From: Cordia subcordata
Lineage: Eukaryota > Streptophyta > Magnoliopsida > Boraginales > Cordiaceae
Reading direction: 5' to 3'
Assembly: GCA_028554755.1 (NCBI GenBank)
Contig: JAPTOF010000025.1
Span: forward strand, 4,141,501-4,205,500
DNA: 64,000 nt
The notes under the pieces were generated by a model. The model had not been told where the DNA came from, ran no database searches, and worked only from the letters and a program-made list of their open reading frames with translations. The translations under genes were made by a program, and so were the position numbers. Of the stretch, positions 1 to 11,600 are shown one piece after another (within the stretch, counting starts at the first letter, position 1; each line of letters starts with the position of its first letter).

Positions 1-345
1 ATTCATTATTGACTTTTTTTTTTTACAATTAAAACAAAATATTTTATCACAAACATCTCATGTAAACTTAAAACAATCCATGCTTTTTTATATAAACATA
101 AAATAAGATAAGTTATCAAATGAGTTTCTTATAATAATTTTCATTGTCTATGAAAATAGAAGCAAAAAATAGACAAATCAAATCCAGATGAACCCATATC
201 TAGGAAATAAGGATATGAATTTCTAGTATCATCGAATATAGAAAAAAGCTTAAACACCATGGTCTATCAAAATTTACATCTTCAACAATCAACGAGCACA
301 CATCAATCAAATAAACAATATCAACCAATTAATATATACAATTTT

Positions 346-376
<31 letters not shown>

Positions 377-764
377 TGCTTTTGGGCGGATTTATACACA
401 AGTTACTAGCTAGAAAGCAAGTCCAGATCGTGCAAAAGTAGTGGGCATGATGGCCATCAACGTAAACGATATTATTATTATCAATTAGCATAATTTATGT
501 ACAAGCTAGCATTATTGCCTTGGATGGGTCCAGTAATGACCAAATAAACTACTAAGCGTCACGCAAAGCTATCACAAAAGAAGTAAAGACACTAACTATT
601 GGAGGCTTTTCATTTTGGAAAATTCTTCCGTCCAGACCGTTCAAAAAATAACCCCGCTACAAAAAGCTGGGCCCGTGCGTGTTTTTGGCTATGCATGAGA
701 GGGCGGTTGGGTGGTGGGTTGGACCGAAGAGTTTTCCCTTCTTCTTTTTTTTTTTTTTTTTTTT
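1..764. other. AT-rich intergenic stretch with TTA microsatellite
   Basis: No gene is recognised here. A (TTA)n run lies at about 349-376. A run of 21 T at 745-765 directly abuts the stop codon of the minus-strand gene at 765-1067, so it forms the start of that gene's 3' flank. Confidence 0.6.
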
Positions 765-1067
765 TCAGTTGGTATTGGCAAGTTGGAAGAGCTTAGAGCC
801 GACGGACATGCTGCCGCGACTAAGACCCGCAACATTCCTGTGGTGTCTGCACCTGAAAGAACCGGAATGTTTGGTTGGTGCACAGAGGCAGTTGTACTTT
901 TTTCTCGATGATAGTTTCCTCTGTACAATTGGTGATGATGGTAGTGAAGATGATGCCTTTGTTATGCAGTCTACCAATATCCGTGGCAAAACTTTGTTGA
1001 GTTTCTTAGGCCTCGACTCTACATCTGGTTGTTCGGTCATGCTTGGTTTCTCGGATTGTTCCCACAT
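765..1067 (-). CDS. Small serine-rich-like protein with a conserved CxCAPTxHxGSFRCxxHR motif
   Basis: A single-exon ORF of 100 residues. The ATG at 1067 is the first in frame after an upstream in-frame TAA. Residues 60-78 carry a compact Cys/His motif: C60, C62, A63-P64-T65, H67, G69-S70-F71-R72-C73 and H75-H76-R77. That pattern is the signature of a plant family annotated as serine-rich protein-like, whose biochemical role is not known. Residues 39-55 are Ser/Pro-rich (the SSSLPSSP segment), as usual for the family. The C-terminus is basic and Ser-rich. I see no signal peptide or membrane segment. On the coding strand the TGA is followed at once by about 21 A. The overlapping plus-strand ORFs here have no recognisable motif and I take them as shadows. 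Confidence 0.72.
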   Translation of the reverse strand: MWEQSEKPSMTEQPDVESRPKKLNKVLPRILVDCITKASSSLPSSPIVQRKLSSRKKYNCLCAPTKHSGSFRCRHHRNVAGLSRGSMSVGSKLFQLANTN

Positions 1068-1713
1068 CTTCGGTTCTTCACCCGTCCTTGTCGTCGGGTC
1101 AGCAAACGAGACTAGTTAAAAAAAAATGTAAAGCAAAATGCATTCGTCGTGGAATTTGAATCCAGGTCAAAAACTTAATTATCAATTAAGCAAACAAAAC
1201 TAGCCGAAAATTATAAAATACTATACAATGCACCCACCTTGGGGCTTGGGGACAAGGTTAAAGGAACCTTTCACTCTATCAACTAAACTAGACAGTAGGC
1301 AGGTATATGTGTGTCCTCCATGACGTAGACCCTGTTTGCCTCTTTTTTTTTTTTTTTTAAATATATATATATAAAGCTATTTATAAGTAATTAATACTTA
1401 TAAATAATTTTTGATATTTTTATATAAGCGATTAATAAATAAAAAAATTTGAATAAAATATACTAATAAGCTGGTGACAATGTCTTGGTAAATATGCATT
1501 TTATAAACAGTAGCTTTTTAAAATGATGCAAAAACGACCTTCCACTATAGGTGGGAGGTTCTTTTTTTTTCCCCCTTGAAAGAGGTAGAGGTATCTTTTC
1601 ATTGTTGACTCCAACTCAAGACTTTTCAGTCCCAGGCAAGAGGTGTTCCTGATGAGCAACACTTTTTTGTCAAGAAGTAAATAAATTTACTTATAAACAA
1701 ATTTTACTAGACA
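1068..1713. other. Upstream region of the small gene
   Basis: This is the likely 5' flank of the minus-strand gene at 765-1067. It contains a short AT microsatellite near 1358-1372. No promoter element can be assigned with confidence. Confidence 0.3.
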
Positions 1714-1892
1714 CATAATATTTTTTTTCCTACTTATAAATAAATTTAACCTCATTATAAGCAAAACGAAGCATCTGCATAGTTAATTCATTAATACACC
1801 CTCATAATATTTTTTTTCCTACTTATAAACAAATTTAACCTCATTATAAGCAAAATGAAGCACTCGCATAGTTAATTCATTAATACACCCTC
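1714..1892. repeat. 89-bp tandem duplication
   Basis: Two head-to-tail copies, 1714-1802 and 1803-1892, both begin CATAATATTTTTTT and end near TTAATACACCCTC. They differ at only a few positions (for example AACGAAGC against AATGAAGC), so the duplication is fairly recent. It lies just upstream of the tRNA-Lys relic. Confidence 0.85.
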
Positions 1893-1973
1893 GTCTGACA
1901 GCGAAAACGTTAAGGGAACAACTATTTCATTTTATCTGAAAATATATGACAGTTAAAGAATGAGAAACAACCA

Positions 1974-2046
1974 GCCCGTCTAGCTCAGTCGGTAGAGTGC
2001 AAGGCTCTTAACCTTGTGGTCGTAGATTCAAGCCCCACGGCGTGCG
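1974..2046 (+). tRNA. tRNA-Lys (anticodon CTT), probably decayed
   Basis: The cloverleaf is readable. The acceptor arm is 1974-1980 with 2039-2045, the D arm is GCTC..GAGT, and the anticodon stem CAAGG/CCTTG is intact. The loop is CTCTTAA with anticodon CTT at 2007-2009. The TTCAAGC loop is at 2027-2033. Length is 73 nt with no encoded CCA. Three mismatches suggest decay: T-stem A2024 and A2026 oppose C, and acceptor C1976 opposes T2043. Both T-stem changes look like G-to-A transitions. A T5 run at 2054-2058 would serve as a Pol III terminator. It may be a weak gene or a pseudogene. Confidence 0.8.
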
Positions 2047-2058
2047 TATATAATTTTT

Positions 2059-2524
2059 AGGGTAAGTTACGTGGAACTCTTTTGTAGTTTATCATATACG
2101 TTTGTCTTGATTTACAAAAAATTAGTTAGTTAGCCCTGTACTTCTCTGATTTAATTTTTAATTACTTGATTAATTAATCAATCATTAAATTATTAATAAC
2201 TAATTATTTAATTATTAATTAATTAATTATTAATTACTTCACGTTTCTAATTAAATAGGATAAATAACATCATACCCTCTGTGGTTTGTTATAACTGTGT
2301 TGTACCCTCTTATGGTTACTGTAAGTGCCCCGTTAGCCCTCGGTTTTTTGAAGAGCAAATTAGTCTTTTTACATTTACGTTAACAAAAACTGACGGAGTT
2401 AAAAAAAATTGGGTGTGTATCTACACTTTTGAGAAAAATAGAGGATAACTAACTAATTTTTAAATCACAAAAGGTAAATGTACACTTATGACAAAACAGA
2501 AAGGTATTCCGTTCAATTTACCCT
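2059..2524. mobile_element. Foldback (inverted-repeat) element, AGGGTAA family
   Basis: The ends are AGGGTAAGTTAC and GTTCAATTTACCCT. Imperfect inverted arms (about 2059-2145 and 2440-2524) share the core AATTAGTTAGTTA in opposite orientation. Both sides are flanked by ATTTTT (2053-2058 and 2525-2530), a plausible target duplication, though the sequence is simple. There is no coding capacity. The insertion sits directly after the tRNA-Lys terminator T-run. Confidence 0.65.
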
Positions 2525-2656
2525 ATTTTTTATTATTATAATTTTGGTCATGCAATTTTGTTGCATTTTATTGTTATCATTTAAGTACAAGAAATTTTTT
2601 GAGTGCATGTTATTATCATGAACCGCAGAGATAAAAAAGCAAAAGCATGCGGGTGC

Positions 2657-5600
2657 CTACTCGGATTTGACGCATTCCTTATATTCCTTCTGACTGTCTT
2701 CGCTTTCGCTTCTCAATTTCTTTCTCGCCTGCTATTCAAGAGTAGCAAAATATATGTTTGTGCATGCAATCAAAATATATGTTTGTACACAGTGTGTTAG
2801 ACAAGTAATCAAAATATATGTTTGTGCATGTATTAAACTAAATAAATATATCTTATTAAATGAATTATGTAGAGATATTAGAAAATAGTTTATTTTTATT
2901 TTATTTAATCACTTTAACAAAAGGAAATGTATCTCATTCTTCTGTTTTTTAAAAAAATTTATGTTACGTCATTGTCACATATTGCCTTGTCATGACCCTG
3001 GGCCCGTTTGGAATGGCCTTTTTGTACAAGTGTTTTCTTTACAACTTTTGAAAAAAAGTATCTTTTTAGAAGCTTAAAATTTGGGCTTTTGAACAGCTTT
3101 TTTTGGAGTTTTAAGTTTTCTAGAAGTTAAGTAAAATAGTTATTACAAAAAAAATAAATTTTTTTTTAAAATGTATTTTTTTCCTAAAAAAAAAAAAGAA
3201 AAAAAAGCCCAATAGTTCCTTCAAAAAGCCTTTGAGTCTTTATCCTGTAATGTGATGAACTCTAAAAATAAATCATTAACAACAAATAAAGATACAAAAA
3301 ATACTCATTTAATTATTTTTGAGTAAATTGCATATTACTCCTGTACTCCAACGTATATGCACCATATTCCCTATAGCATCAAAACGAGCTAATTACCTAT
3401 TGTACTCTGACCTATGTGTGTCATACCTTCCAATAGTATTAAAACTAGCCAATTATTCTTTGAACTTCCTAAAAGTGTGCAAAATACCCCTCTAAAATTT
3501 CTAAAATGTACAAAATACCCCCTGAAATATATGACGACAGGGGTTATTTTACACACTTTTAAAAACTTCAGGGAATAATTAGTTAATTTTGATACTACAG
3601 GGGATATTGTGCACATAGGTTAGAGTACATGGGGGTAAATTAACTAGTTTTGATATTTTAGGGGGTATGGCGTAAATATGTTAGAGTATAGGGGGTAACA
3701 TTGAAAAGAAAGCATAAGTTGGTTATGCATGAGTCAAGTTGTAGCATATATATCAACAGAAACGAATTAACAAGACATAGAAGACGATAAATACCTTTTC
3801 CAAAACTTCCTTTTGATATCGGTAACCCTGTAAAAGAATGATAAGTTGAGCATTCAAAATCTTTCCTTTAGTTAATTAATTAATTAATTAATATATAGAG
3901 TAGTTATAACATAACAAGTGGATAGGTTCCATTTCTTTCGCGGACAATAATTTATTTTAGAAAATATTTTCAATGAAAAATTTTTTTCATAAAATATTTT
4001 CAATGTTTGGTGTCACAATAAAAATTTTAATTAAAAAAATTATTTAATGACACCAAAAAAATGTATTTATGTGGGTTGGTGGGCGAGATGGGCAGAAGGG
4101 GTGGTGGCGGAGGAAGATGTAATAAGTTGTGAAAAACGTTTTCCTTTGACTATTTCATTTTTAGCTGCCATACATAAAAAAATACGAAAAATATTTTGCA
4201 GCCAAACAATCAGAGCCTTAATTTGAAGAGTTTTTTGGGACAAACCTTATCAGTTCCATAGATGTAATCGCAGTAAGTAAAGACAGAAGCGAAGTTGCTG
4301 TGGCTACTCCCTCCAACAAAGTGGTGATAGTCATGATAAATGGCACCCCCATAAAACGGGATATACTTTGAAGGACTCCATGGAAATTCATACCTATAAA
4401 CATATAACATAAAAAAATATTGATTAATTGCTTCTGCAGCCATCATAATAGTTATATATGAATAAGGGAAAATTACAAGAAAGGTCCCCGTTGGTGTTAA
4501 ATTTTAACAAAGTTAGTCCTTATTATTTGAAAAAGTTCAAATTAGTCCTTATTATTTTAAAAAGTTCATTCAAATAAGTCATCAGTGTTTCAAAAAATTA
4601 TTCAAATTACTCCCAAAAATGATGTGAAGCAACAGGAACCAATTTGAATAAGTTTGTGAAATATTAAGGATTTATTTAAATTTTGTCAAATAATGAGAAC
4701 TAATTGAACTCTTTCAAACGACGGAGACTAATTTGAAACTAAGCGATAACTTTGGAGACTTTTTTGAAATTAATCCTATGAGTACCCGCAGTGAGTCTCA
4801 ATGGCTTCGATTTGCCGGAGAATCATCCAAAGCCAAAAGGTGATCATGTGACCTGGAACAATGAGTGGACCAAGAAAAGAAGCAAAACCAAGGATTATAA
4901 TCTCAGCCGGATGTGCGTAAGGTGCGGCAAAGCCAATGGGAGCAGTGTATTCATGGTGGACGTGGTGGATCTTCTCATATCCCCATTCTGAATGTAACAT
5001 CCTGTGGAGCCAATAATTTGCGTAGTCCTCCAGTAGGAAGTACACCAGGATTTGCCAGAATACTTCTGAAAATGATGGCAGTGGCAAGCTTGTTCTTATC
5101 CCTATCCACTGCATCCCATATGCAAAATATTTATTAGTTTAATTGATGATGAAGCAATTATCATTGGTTGCACACCTTTGTTGCACTACTGGCTTGTTTA
5201 ATTTGGGTTGAGGTTCAACACACACACCAAAAAAAAAAAAAGAAAAAAAGAAAAGAAAAGAAAAGCAAGTTTTGCAAAGAATGTGTTTAATTGTGGATAA
5301 AACTATGTTCGGATATAGACAAAGTTAAGTTTTTAAAAACTTAAAACGGAGTTGTGAAAAAGTATCAATTATGTTTTTTTTTTAAACTATGTTTTACAAA
5401 TGTAAGTTTATATTTATTGTGCTTTTTATTAATTACAACATTTATAACATATTTATTTATAGTTAAAGATTAAGCATATTACTTAAAAAAATTATAAAAT
5501 TCAAACATTTAAATAAATAAAAATAAAATTTAAAAATTAAAATACTAGAAACTTAAAAAATTTGAAAATTGAAAATAAAAGTTTTTAAAGTTAAACAATT

Positions 5601-7489
5601 ACAGAAACTTAGCAAAATTAAAAAGAATCTAAAATATTGAAATCAAATAAATAAATCATGAATAATATTTTAGACATCAATTCTAACCAAATAAATCACA
5701 ATTGATTTTTTTTCTTTTTCAAACAGTAAACAAATCACATACTATTTCTGTATCGAATAACAATTTTATTAAATAGTAAAATAACTTTTCTCAACAATGT
5801 GTTTGAGTTCAGTACATTTTAAAACAGTAACAGTAGATTGCAACAGTAATGCCAAATTTGCCCTAATTCTTTCCTAACACAACAAATCTTGTGTATGCAT
5901 TGACAGACCCCAAAACACATTCTAAGTTAATTATGGATGGGATAAAGTATTTACTATTTAGAACAAAAGAATATAATAAGTTCAAATTTGATATTTTTAA
6001 TTACAAGTTATTATTTAACTATTTTACCTGGTCAAAAAATGCCTACTAATATCTATGTTTAGTACTTTCCCATGATACACGCCCTGACATATCGAACCAA
6101 ACACCGATATTCCCGAACGTATTAATATCTTTTTCGTGCAAATCAAATGTATTTCTCTTTCCAAACACGCAAATTTATGTTTATATTATTTAAAGAGTGA
6201 ATTTCACAAACAATATCTATTATAAGAAGTGGTTCAATTTAATTTTTATTATTTCATGAATAACATATTTAGTTTTAATATATTTAAAAAATGTTACTTT
6301 AGTACTTATTATTTCAAAAGTAATCAATTTAATCCTTAATATTTGTAAAAAATGACTTAAGTTATCCCCATTTTATTCGTAAAAATAATGATGGTCCATA
6401 ACCAATTAATGATGAAAATTGACACTTTTTGTCCGCCTAAGTTAAAGTATTTAGGGGACATTCCGTGCAAGATCTAATGATCGCTTTTCAAATCGGACGA
6501 GGATTCTTTTCTAACTCTTATTTGATCCTAATTTTCTAACTTAAAATCTCGACCATATATTTTATATATCAACAAATCTTTACCATTAATTTAAATAAAG
6601 AAGAACCAAAAAAAGAGAATGGAAAACTATTTTTGATAGGAATTTGATATTTAAATCAATGATAAAAATTTGATAATATATGAAATACATGGTCAAAATT
6701 TTAAGTTAAAAAGTTAGTACCAAAATAAGAGTTAGAACAGGATTCTCATCCTTCCAAATCATCTCCTTCTTAATATCTGCTATTGCAGTTTCTCGTGCCT
6801 TGGCTTTGGTCAATGCTTCAGTGGCGTCCTCCATTTTTAAATGGAAGAAAAAAATTACCATTTTTTTTGTGAACATTAAAAAGTAAATTAGTTATTTTTA
6901 AAATAATAAAAATCAAATTAATTTTTTTTATAAATATTAAGGATTAATTGGATCACTTTTAAAATAATAAAATCTAAACTGGTACTTTAAAAAAAAAAAT
7001 AAGGGAAAATTTGTGGAATGTCTCGCTTTATTAAACTGTGAACTAAATGCGTACATAAATGAACAGAAGGTCAAGTCTATAAATCCTGATCTACGCCTTG
7101 TGTATATGGCAAGTAAGGATTCGCAAATTAAGGCTCCGTTTGTTTCACGGGGAAATATTTTTTTAAAAAATACTTTTTACATTTTTGATATTTAATTTTT
7201 AAAAATAAAAAAAGTCAATAAAAAATACTATCTTGATCAATGGAAAATGAATTAACTTTCCACACACTTCCCAATATCCCCGCAGCCCTCCCTTGCCACC
7301 CAACTCCCCTCGACACACACACATACATACATTTTTCGGTGTTACTAAAAAATATTTTTAAAAAAAAATTATTTTTCAAAACACGTTATTGTTTCCGCAA
7401 AGCCAACGGCAAGGGAGCCTAAATGTCAAATAGCTTGTGCATGTGTTCTATATAGAGAGAGAAGAGCAGTGATGATATATATAACAAAG

Positions 7490-7543
<54 letters not shown>

Positions 7544-7875
7544 ACCTGAATAACCGGGAAGGAGAAGAGCTGGAGAGGGCCAACGGCTAGAACAAAGGTG
7601 AGCAAGACTTTTCTGCAGCACTCAAACATGTCTGCGAATGAATTCTTGACCTTGGGCTGAATCTTGAACTGGTCAATCTTGTTTGACCGCATCAGCTCCA
7701 TCATCACCATTGGCAACGGAACCACCATGTAAAACACAAACAAGAAAAGAGTGTTGTGACAATAAAGTACGTAATCTGATTTTCGGGCCGAGTAATTGTA
7801 CCATATTGTTTCTGCAAAAGTTAAGTTTCTCCCCAGAGCCATCTCAGCGTCTTCAAGTCTTGCATATGGCAACAT
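2657..7875 (-). CDS. SMO1: C-4 methylsterol monooxygenase (sterol 4-alpha-methyl oxidase), SMO1 type
   Basis: Five exons: 7546-7875, 4786-5108, 4246-4393, 3795-3827 and 2657-2728 (906 nt, 301 residues plus TAG). All introns are GT-AG and the phases agree (0, 2, 0, 0). The protein is a membrane-bound non-haem di-iron oxidase of the ERG25/fatty acid hydroxylase family. It removes C-4 methyl groups from 4,4-dimethylsterols in plant sterol synthesis, in the ER. The three histidine boxes are present: HRMLH at 145-149, HHVHH at 158-162 and HDYHH at 238-242. Residues 1-16 (MLPYARLEDAEMALGR) match the usual SMO1 start. Hydrophobic stretches lie near 40-60 and 90-110. The C-terminus ends KSE. The ATG at 7875 is preferred over an upstream in-frame TTG. 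SMO1 rather than SMO2 is inferred from overall resemblance. The weakest joins are the 33-nt exon 4 and the terminal exon. Confidence 0.9.
3000..3219. mobile_element. Possible Tourist-like MITE in SMO1 intron 4
   Basis: The left end, GGGCCCGTTTGGAATGGCC, resembles the left ends of the MITEs at 44128 and 12733. The right end (AAAAAAGCCCAATAGTTCC) is only a loose inverted match. No clear 3-bp target duplication is seen. Confidence 0.35.
3331..3705. mobile_element. Foldback element in SMO1 intron 4
   Basis: Two arms of about 165 bp face each other around 3520-3540. The left arm runs from ATATTACTCCTGTACTC to AAAGTGTGCAAAATACCCC. The right arm read in reverse begins TGTTACCCCCTATACTC and ends AAAGTGTGTAAAATAACCC. 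It is non-coding and belongs to the same broad family as the elements at 2059 and 36969, which share CCCTGT and GTGCACA-type motifs. Confidence 0.65.
4464..4778. mobile_element. Foldback element filling SMO1 intron 2
   Basis: The arms are inverted copies: the left holds AAATTAGTCCTTATTATTT, and the right reversed holds AATTAGTTCTCATTATTTG. The outer ends are AGGGAAAATTACAAG and the reverse of TTTTTGAAATTAATCCTA. It occupies about 315 of the intron's 392 nt and reaches to within about 7 nt of the splice donor at 4784-4785. Confidence 0.65.
6497..6775. repeat. Inner inverted repeat nested in the larger foldback
   Basis: The left arm contains TTCTAACTCTTATTTG and CTAACTTAAAATCTCGACCAT. The right arm reversed contains TTCTAACTCTTATTTTGG and TAACTTAAAATTTTGACCAT. 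Each arm is about 120 bp, separated by roughly 20-30 bp. Confidence 0.65.
6706..6834 (-). other. Short 42-codon ORF, possible captured coding fragment
   Basis: Translation begins MEDATEALTKAKARETA and ends in a run derived from the inverted-repeat arm. Residues 1-28 have ordinary protein composition (Ala, Lys and Glu rich, helix-like), unlike the AT-rich surroundings. I do not recognise a family. It may be a gene scrap carried by the foldback element, or chance. Confidence 0.25.
7491..7543. repeat. Compound (TA)n(TG)n microsatellite at SMO1 exon 1 donor
   Basis: Alternating TA (7491-7519) passes into TG (to 7543). On the coding strand it is a CA/TA tract starting right at the intron 1 donor (GT at 7544-7545). 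Confidence 0.9.
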
Positions 7876-8439
7876 GGTTAATTCTAACAATCTTTTGTTT
7901 TTTTGATTCTACAATTTTTTGTAATGTATGATTATATATTATGTGGATACATACATTTATATATTTACATATATTCCTTTAAACTCTCTCTCTATAATAT
8001 ATTTGACATGTGATACAACGTACATATATATGTGTGTAGAGAGAGAAAGTGGAGCTAAATTTGATTGTTTAGGTTTAACAAGAAGAAGATGATGATAGAA
8101 AACGGAAAAGAAAATTTGAATCGTAAGATTATAATGTACCAGAAAGAATGGCTAAGCGAATTATGAGGGGTGTCCTCTGTTTTCACCATTCATACAACTC
8201 AAATCTTTTATTTTTTGTTTTATTTTTGTTTTTTGTGGGTAGGAGCCAATGGAGGTTAAGATTAGAAGCATAAGCACAAATATGTTTTATTTTTGAGTAC
8301 GTGATTTAAAGCATACGTCAGAACTTACTTATCCGTACTACATTATAAATTTTATAGTCGATCTTGAGATAAAATTCAACATAATTAGCACTTAATTAAT
8401 AATACACGTAAACTTACTTAATAGAGAGAACATCGTTTA

Positions 8440-8664
8440 AACCCCCAGGTATGCCGTAGCAGTAAGAGTTAGAGCGGACATGACTTATGACACGAATTTG
8501 AATTCATTCTCAAGCTCTGGGTTGAGTACTCTCGACTTAATTATTGCATAATATAGGTGACGTGCTACACACCCAATGTTTGTCAGTTAGTGATCAAGCT
8601 CTGCCAAGTGTATCGATAGTCGGGTTCTGCAAGCCAGATTTCCCTTGTCGCCAAAAAAAAAAAA
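8440..8664 (+). mobile_element. tRNA-derived SINE
   Basis: The body of about 210 bp starts near CCCCCAGGTATGCCGTAGCAG and ends in a pure A tract (8653-8664). An A-box-like segment (TAGCAGTAAGAG) and a degenerate B box (ACGAATTTGAATTC) sit at the spacing expected for a Pol III promoter. The later segment GGGTTGAGTACTC and the ending CCCTTGTCGCC-A(n) are typical of a common plant SINE type. Target duplications are not clear. Confidence 0.7.
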
Positions 8665-11600
8665 GAATGTCATTTGTTCCCATAAGTTTTTACTTAAAAT
8701 CCCAAAATCCCCCATGAAGTTCTAGGGTCTGTTTGTCGCAATTAACTATTTGGGTAGCTGAAAGTTGTTATATTTTAATTGATTGTTGTTTAGCTATGTG
8801 ATTGAATTAAATATTTTCGATAAAATTAGCTATTAAATTAGCTGAAGAATGCAAAATGATGTAAAAAGGACATTTATATCATGTTGTTGTTATCATAATT
8901 ATAATTATTATTGTTATTATTAAAATAAGATAATTTATTTTATAGTTAGATATTTATTTTTAGAATAATACTATAAAAATTAATTTTAATATATTAAGAA
9001 TTTATTTTGTTAAAAAAAGAGATGACTGATAAAACTTATACTTTTTAGTATATGTTGATATAGATAAATTTTGAAATTAATTTTTATGTTATTTTTTATT
9101 TATATTAATGAAAAAAAGTAAAATATAGAGAGAGATTGGACAAATAGTAGATTTGCTAAAAAAATAATAATTTGATAGAAGTGTCAAAAGAATGAAAAAC
9201 TAAAAGTTACTTAAAACTTTAAAATGTTTAGCTTTTAGAAAAAGCCAATCTAAATACTAAAAGTTAATAAGAGAAGCTGTTTTATCAAACAAAAGTAGGA
9301 GGAGTCATGATTTGACTCAAAGTTAGTTGAGAAGCTCTTTTTTGTATTACTGAATAGTACCTTAGTTTTACCCCCATGATATCAAACTTTGTCAAACAAT
9401 ACTTTGTGTTTAATGACATTTTGAAATTTTTATCTTTTTATTTGTTTATTAGACAATTTAATTCTACTTCATTGCTACTATTTTTATTTTTTAAACGATA
9501 TCTTATTATGGTAAAATCATTATTCTATTTGGTTTTATACATTTATTTGTATTTGCATAAAAAATAGATTTTATAAATTCAATATTTATTTAGTTCAATG
9601 TATAACACAAATTTTAAACATAAACTACTTTTATTTTCATTTTTTATATTCTTAAAAGTTAGTTTATTCCAAAACACATGCATTATTAAGTAAAAAAAAT
9701 TGGATTCTAATTTAAATTGTATATAATTATATTAAAAAAATAGATCGAAATGAATTTTTCTCCTTATTCTTGTGGGTAAAAAAACTTTTATCAGAGTGTA
9801 TTTTATCATATTCTCAAATTAAAATCTTTTAATTTTCTATTTGATTGTAGCTTTTTGTAGAATGATTTTATAAAATTATTATATTTATTTTTTACTTTAA
9901 TAATAAATAGATAAGAAATAGAAAAAGTAAAACGTAGCTTTTTGTTAACAAAAAAATTATGAGTAAACTATTTACTAAAATTATTTTATAGTTTAGAATA
10001 AAAATTTTTATAATTTGCAAAATGATTGAAGTTTTTTTTTTTTTGTTGAATAATTTTATCAATTATTCTATTTTATATTTTAATAAATAAATAAAAATAC
10101 TTTTTAATATAAAGTTTTGTTTGATAAAATTTGATGAGGTAGGAGAATAGAGACAAAATTTAAGCGAAAATTTATTGGGGAATATATAGGGTTGTTCATT
10201 AATGGAGGAAATCCGATTACAAACCGATTTTTCGGGCATAAGGAAATCGGGTTTGGGGAACCAAGAAACTTGGGAAAAAATATTAGGTATGGGGGAAAAA
10301 CTTTGGGGAAATGGGGCTGGAAATTAGAATAGATTTTGAATTTCAAAAAAAATAAGAAGTTCGATTTTTAATTAGGACAGAAATTTCCCATTGCACACCC
10401 GTAGGAATACGGCAGTTACTCCTTTAACATCATTGTATTCATCTTGGACGGACATCACCTGGACTAGTCGGCAGTATTAGATTGTTAGATTCCTTTGTCA
10501 CATAAAAGATACATTAATATTAATTGGGCCCAATTCATAGCAGGAAAAGTCAAACCGATTTGACGAGCCTCCTTTCACGTAGCAAAATAATATACGCATT
10601 CAAACAAAGCTTTGTTCAATTTCCAAGAGCCGTTTATGCTAGATTTTGGCTGGCTCTAGTACGTGACAGTTACAGACGTGAAACAAAGTTTAAGTCTGAG
10701 GACTTTGGTTTCTCTCTGCTTTTTCTTCACCCTTTTTACCGGTGAGAAACTCGCTTTAAAGTTGAGAATTATATAAATTTTAAGATAAAAAAAGACAATC
10801 GGAGCTAATTGTGGTTTAAAAAGTTTCTCACAATTCTCTTCTAGTACATTAGAAGTGTATTGGATTCTCTACCGTTATTTTTAACTATAAAATTTATTTT
10901 TGTTCTTCAAATTACCCAAAATACCTTTTTCTTTTTTATAAAAGAACCAAATCACCATTCTATCTTTTTAAAAAGAAATACTGCTAAAATAATTTGAACC
11001 CTCAACTTCTAATTAAAACAACAAATAATGTAACCAACTAAGCTACAAACAATTTATATTTTAACATATAACCATAAAATAAATAAATATCATACAAATC
11101 CATTGTTTTTAGTGCGATAAGAAAAATTACATAGTTTTGCAAGTTTTCTTCTACTATTGTTATGTGTTAAATATTATAGTTATAATTTAATATATATAAA
11201 GTTCGTATATATTGACAGTAACAAAAGAAAAAAAAAACCCTTCAAATCATTAAATTAAATACTCAATTTTTGCTGAAAGAATGCATGCTTTGCAATATCA
11301 AAATTTACTATCACCTGTTCAGAAACAAAGAAAAATTATATTCCCACCTACAGGGCGTAGAAATAATTGACTCAATCATCCTCTTAGGCTCCACATGCAT
11401 AGGGATGGCTCGATGATATCATTAAATCATTTATCTCTTTCTGTTATATATTTGTGACCTATTTCGTTGTCTTTTCTTCTTTTGCGGAGTATATTTCATT
11501 GCTCCATTCTATATTTAACATTTTTTTTTGTTGTCACTTGCATAGTCTAATAGTATTTCAATTGACTGGAAATTAATAAGAAAAGAATTGGATTATATAT

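Larger units (their letters stand above)
6195..7015. mobile_element. Large foldback element in SMO1 intron 1
   Basis: The left arm (6195-6370, beginning AGAGTGAATTTCACAAAC) and right arm (6850-7015, ending AAGGGAAAATTTGTGG) are inverted relatives rich in the motif ATTAATCCTTAATATTTGT. The interior holds a second inverted repeat (6497-6775) and a short unique GC-richer piece (6760-6834). Confidence 0.5.

Noticed and set aside
679..1119. Plus-strand ORFs over the small gene
   Set aside because: They are antisense to the 765-1067 frame, which carries the conserved Cys/His motif, and show no domain of their own.
10524..10745. 73-residue ORF in a GC-richer island
   Set aside because: No recognisable domain in either strand and no splice context. 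It is left unassigned.
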